Shown here one piece after another: positions 62,862-64,000 of a stretch of DNA of 64,000 nucleotides; position 1 is the first letter of the stretch; each line of letters starts with the position of its first letter. The notes under the pieces are model-generated. The model ran no database searches, had not been told where the DNA came from, and saw nothing but the letters and a program-made list of their open reading frames with translations. This stretch comes from Alkalimarinus sediminis (lineage in GTDB: Bacteria; Pseudomonadota; Gammaproteobacteria; Pseudomonadales; Oleiphilaceae). Made by a program: the position numbers and the translations under genes. The DNA is taken from NCBI RefSeq assembly GCF_026427595.1, contig NZ_CP101527.1, positions 310,001 to 374,000 on the forward strand, written 5' to 3'.

Positions 62862-64000
62862 TTACTGTGTTGTTGGCTCTCCCCACGTTGAGAGGGCTCT
62901 AAGTTCTTCTTTCTCTTCGTTGTTAAGAGGCTGGGTATGTGACTTTTCGACGAGTGCGTCGCGCCTTCTGTTCTGTGCAGCTTTATGAAGCGTGTCATTC
63001 GCTTCTTGAAGCGCATCTTCCGCTAAAGGGATAAACTCAATTTCGTCAAAAAGAGTATAGAAGTAATTTTGATTATCGCTATCGGTTGCGAGTGAAATTA
63101 ATAATTCTTTATTGCTTGTTAATGATTGAGTAACGATAAAGCGCGAAAAATTCAGGGTTATCGGAAACTGATCTTCCAGATTATGGCCTTCAATGTGTTC
63201 GTAGAATGATTGTGCTTTGTCCGGATAGAAATAAAGAGCAAGGCAGACCGATACATCAGGTTTTCGTTTAACCGAAACCTGGGTGACAATTTTCTTATAA
63301 AAGCCTGTGTTTTCAGATTTTTGCGAGCTGTTCCCTGGTTGAAAGCTGCCTTTTTTCTGAAACTTTGAGTTGTTTGAGTACTTTGAGTTTTTGTAGCTGC
63401 GACGGGTTAGAGCGTACAGTTGATCTTTAATGGCAGCTTTGATTGTCGCTGAAGCAATAAGTTCAATTTCTGGCTCAGCACGGTTTTTAAGCAGCCCTTT
63501 ATGTTCTGGGATTTCAAGGTCTAAGCCTTCGCTATGAACGTCAAAAAAGAAACTTGATAAGGGTCTGGCCTGATTGATCCTTTTTTCAAAATTTTGCTTC
63601 CCCTCTTTCCTGATCATAGTGTCAGGGTCTTCGCCTTCAGGTAGTAGCAGAAATTGAATCTGTACGCCGTCTTGGACTAGCGGGAGGCAGTTATGCATTG
63701 CTTTGTGTGCGGCTTTGAGGCCAGCGGCATCACCGTCAAAACAGAAGACTAAATGATTGACGTGTCTCAGCAGTGCATTAAGGTTGTCTTGGTTGGTGGC
63801 GGTTCCCAGTGTTGCCACGCCATAGGTAATGCCGTATTGGGCCAACGCTACCACATCCATATAGCCTTCGCACACTAGCAGCTTTTCTAGTTGACGGTTG
63901 GTTTTGTATGCTTCATAGATGCCGTAGACTTCATGACTTTTGTGAAAAACAGGCGACTCTGGTGAATTGATGTATTTGGCTTTGTCGTTGCCTAGTGTGC
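62862..64000 (-). CDS. dnaG: DNA primase, C-terminal part (cut by window edge)
   Basis: Synthesises RNA primers at the replication fork. The window holds about the last 379 codons. The frame is open beyond the Met codon at 63875 up to the edge (LGNDKAKYINSPESPVFHKS, then HEVYGIYEAYKTNRQLEKLL), so that Met is internal. The TOPRIM acidic motifs are VCEGYMDVVAL and FCFDGDAAGLKAAHKAM. The C-terminal DnaB-binding domain (from about 250 residues before the end) is divergent in sequence, as usual, with a Lys/Ser/Asn-rich linker (YKNSKYSNNSKFQKKGSFQP). It ends KEELRALSTWGEPTTQ. Confidence 0.96.
   Translation of the reverse strand, partial: TLGNDKAKYINSPESPVFHKSHEVYGIYEAYKTNRQLEKLLVCEGYMDVVALAQYGITYGVATLGTATNQDNLNALLRHVNHLVFCFDGDAAGLKAAHKAMHNCLPLVQDGVQIQFLLLPEGEDPDTMIRKEGKQNFEKRINQARPLSSFFFDVHSEGLDLEIPEHKGLLKNRAEPEIELIASATIKAAIKDQLYALTRRSYKNSKYSNNSKFQKKGSFQPGNSSQKSENTGFYKKIVTQVSVKRKPDVSVCLALYFYPDKAQSFYEHIEGHNLEDQFPITLNFSRFIVTQSLTSNKELLISLATDSDNQNYFYTLFDEIEFIPLAEDALQEANDTLHKAAQNRRRDALVEKSHTQPLNNEEKEELRALSTWGEPTTQ

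Overview
The window is a stretch of gammaproteobacterial chromosome. Its conserved gene order closely follows Pseudomonas as I remember it: polA / DUF2782 / thrB; pyrE / crc / rph / yicC; gmk / rpoZ / spoT / ridA; oxyR / recG / HDOD gene; and tRNA-Ile2 / rpoD / dnaG. The A+T-leaning base composition, a phasin-like protein, fatty-acid-type enzymes, PEP-CTERM proteins and several REP-like palindrome families suggest a marine member of the Oceanospirillales/Pseudomonadales. The genus cannot be fixed from this sequence.

Layout. 1-2.5 kb: 5' part of polA (minus), a small DUF2782 protein and thrB. 2.6-6.4 kb: trhP (tRNA hydroxylation), a phasin-like protein, a DUF4124 protein and a TSUP permease. 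6.5-10 kb: pyrE, a Crc-type catabolite regulator, rph and yicC. 10-26.4 kb: an accessory block of about 16 kb between yicC and gmk, which are adjacent in Pseudomonas. It holds hipBA, an operator-controlled FadH-like reductase/crotonase pair with its TetR regulator, a truncated second tetR copy, a McrBC-like restriction pair, an orphan small gene, an AbiE toxin-antitoxin pair, a FAD amine oxidase and an AI-2E family permease, with several REP-like elements between them. 26.5-36 kb: gmk, rpoZ, spoT, ridA, a Rossmann protein, oxyR, recG, an HDOD protein and a DUF2489 protein.

36.6-49.3 kb is the most interesting functional unit. It is a run of envelope redox genes on the plus strand with three Fur-box-like sites: a MauG/CCP-like di-haem protein, an imelysin lipoprotein, a DUF1111 di-haem protein, a second imelysin, a Tat-exported DUF1513 propeller, an unrecognised 673-residue secreted protein, a small cytochrome-b-like membrane protein and a 997-residue propeller plus hexahaem cytochrome. 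I infer an iron-starvation-induced periplasmic electron-transfer and iron-handling system. 49.3-57.6 kb: a FAD protein, a helical periplasmic protein and a GT-C-like membrane protein in a tight group, then a chemoreceptor, an AsmA protein and a sterol-desaturase family enzyme.

57.8-59.4 kb: two PEP-CTERM surface proteins. The first has a candidate c-di-GMP-I-like riboswitch directly upstream, itself preceded by a sigma-54-like promoter. 59.7-60.55 kb: a tandem array of about 242-bp units, each carrying an inverted pair of REP palindromes of a family also found at 30.3 kb and 46.2 kb. The window ends with tRNA-Ile(CAU), rpoD and the 3' part of dnaG.

All calls come from reading the sequence and from family knowledge. 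No database search was possible.
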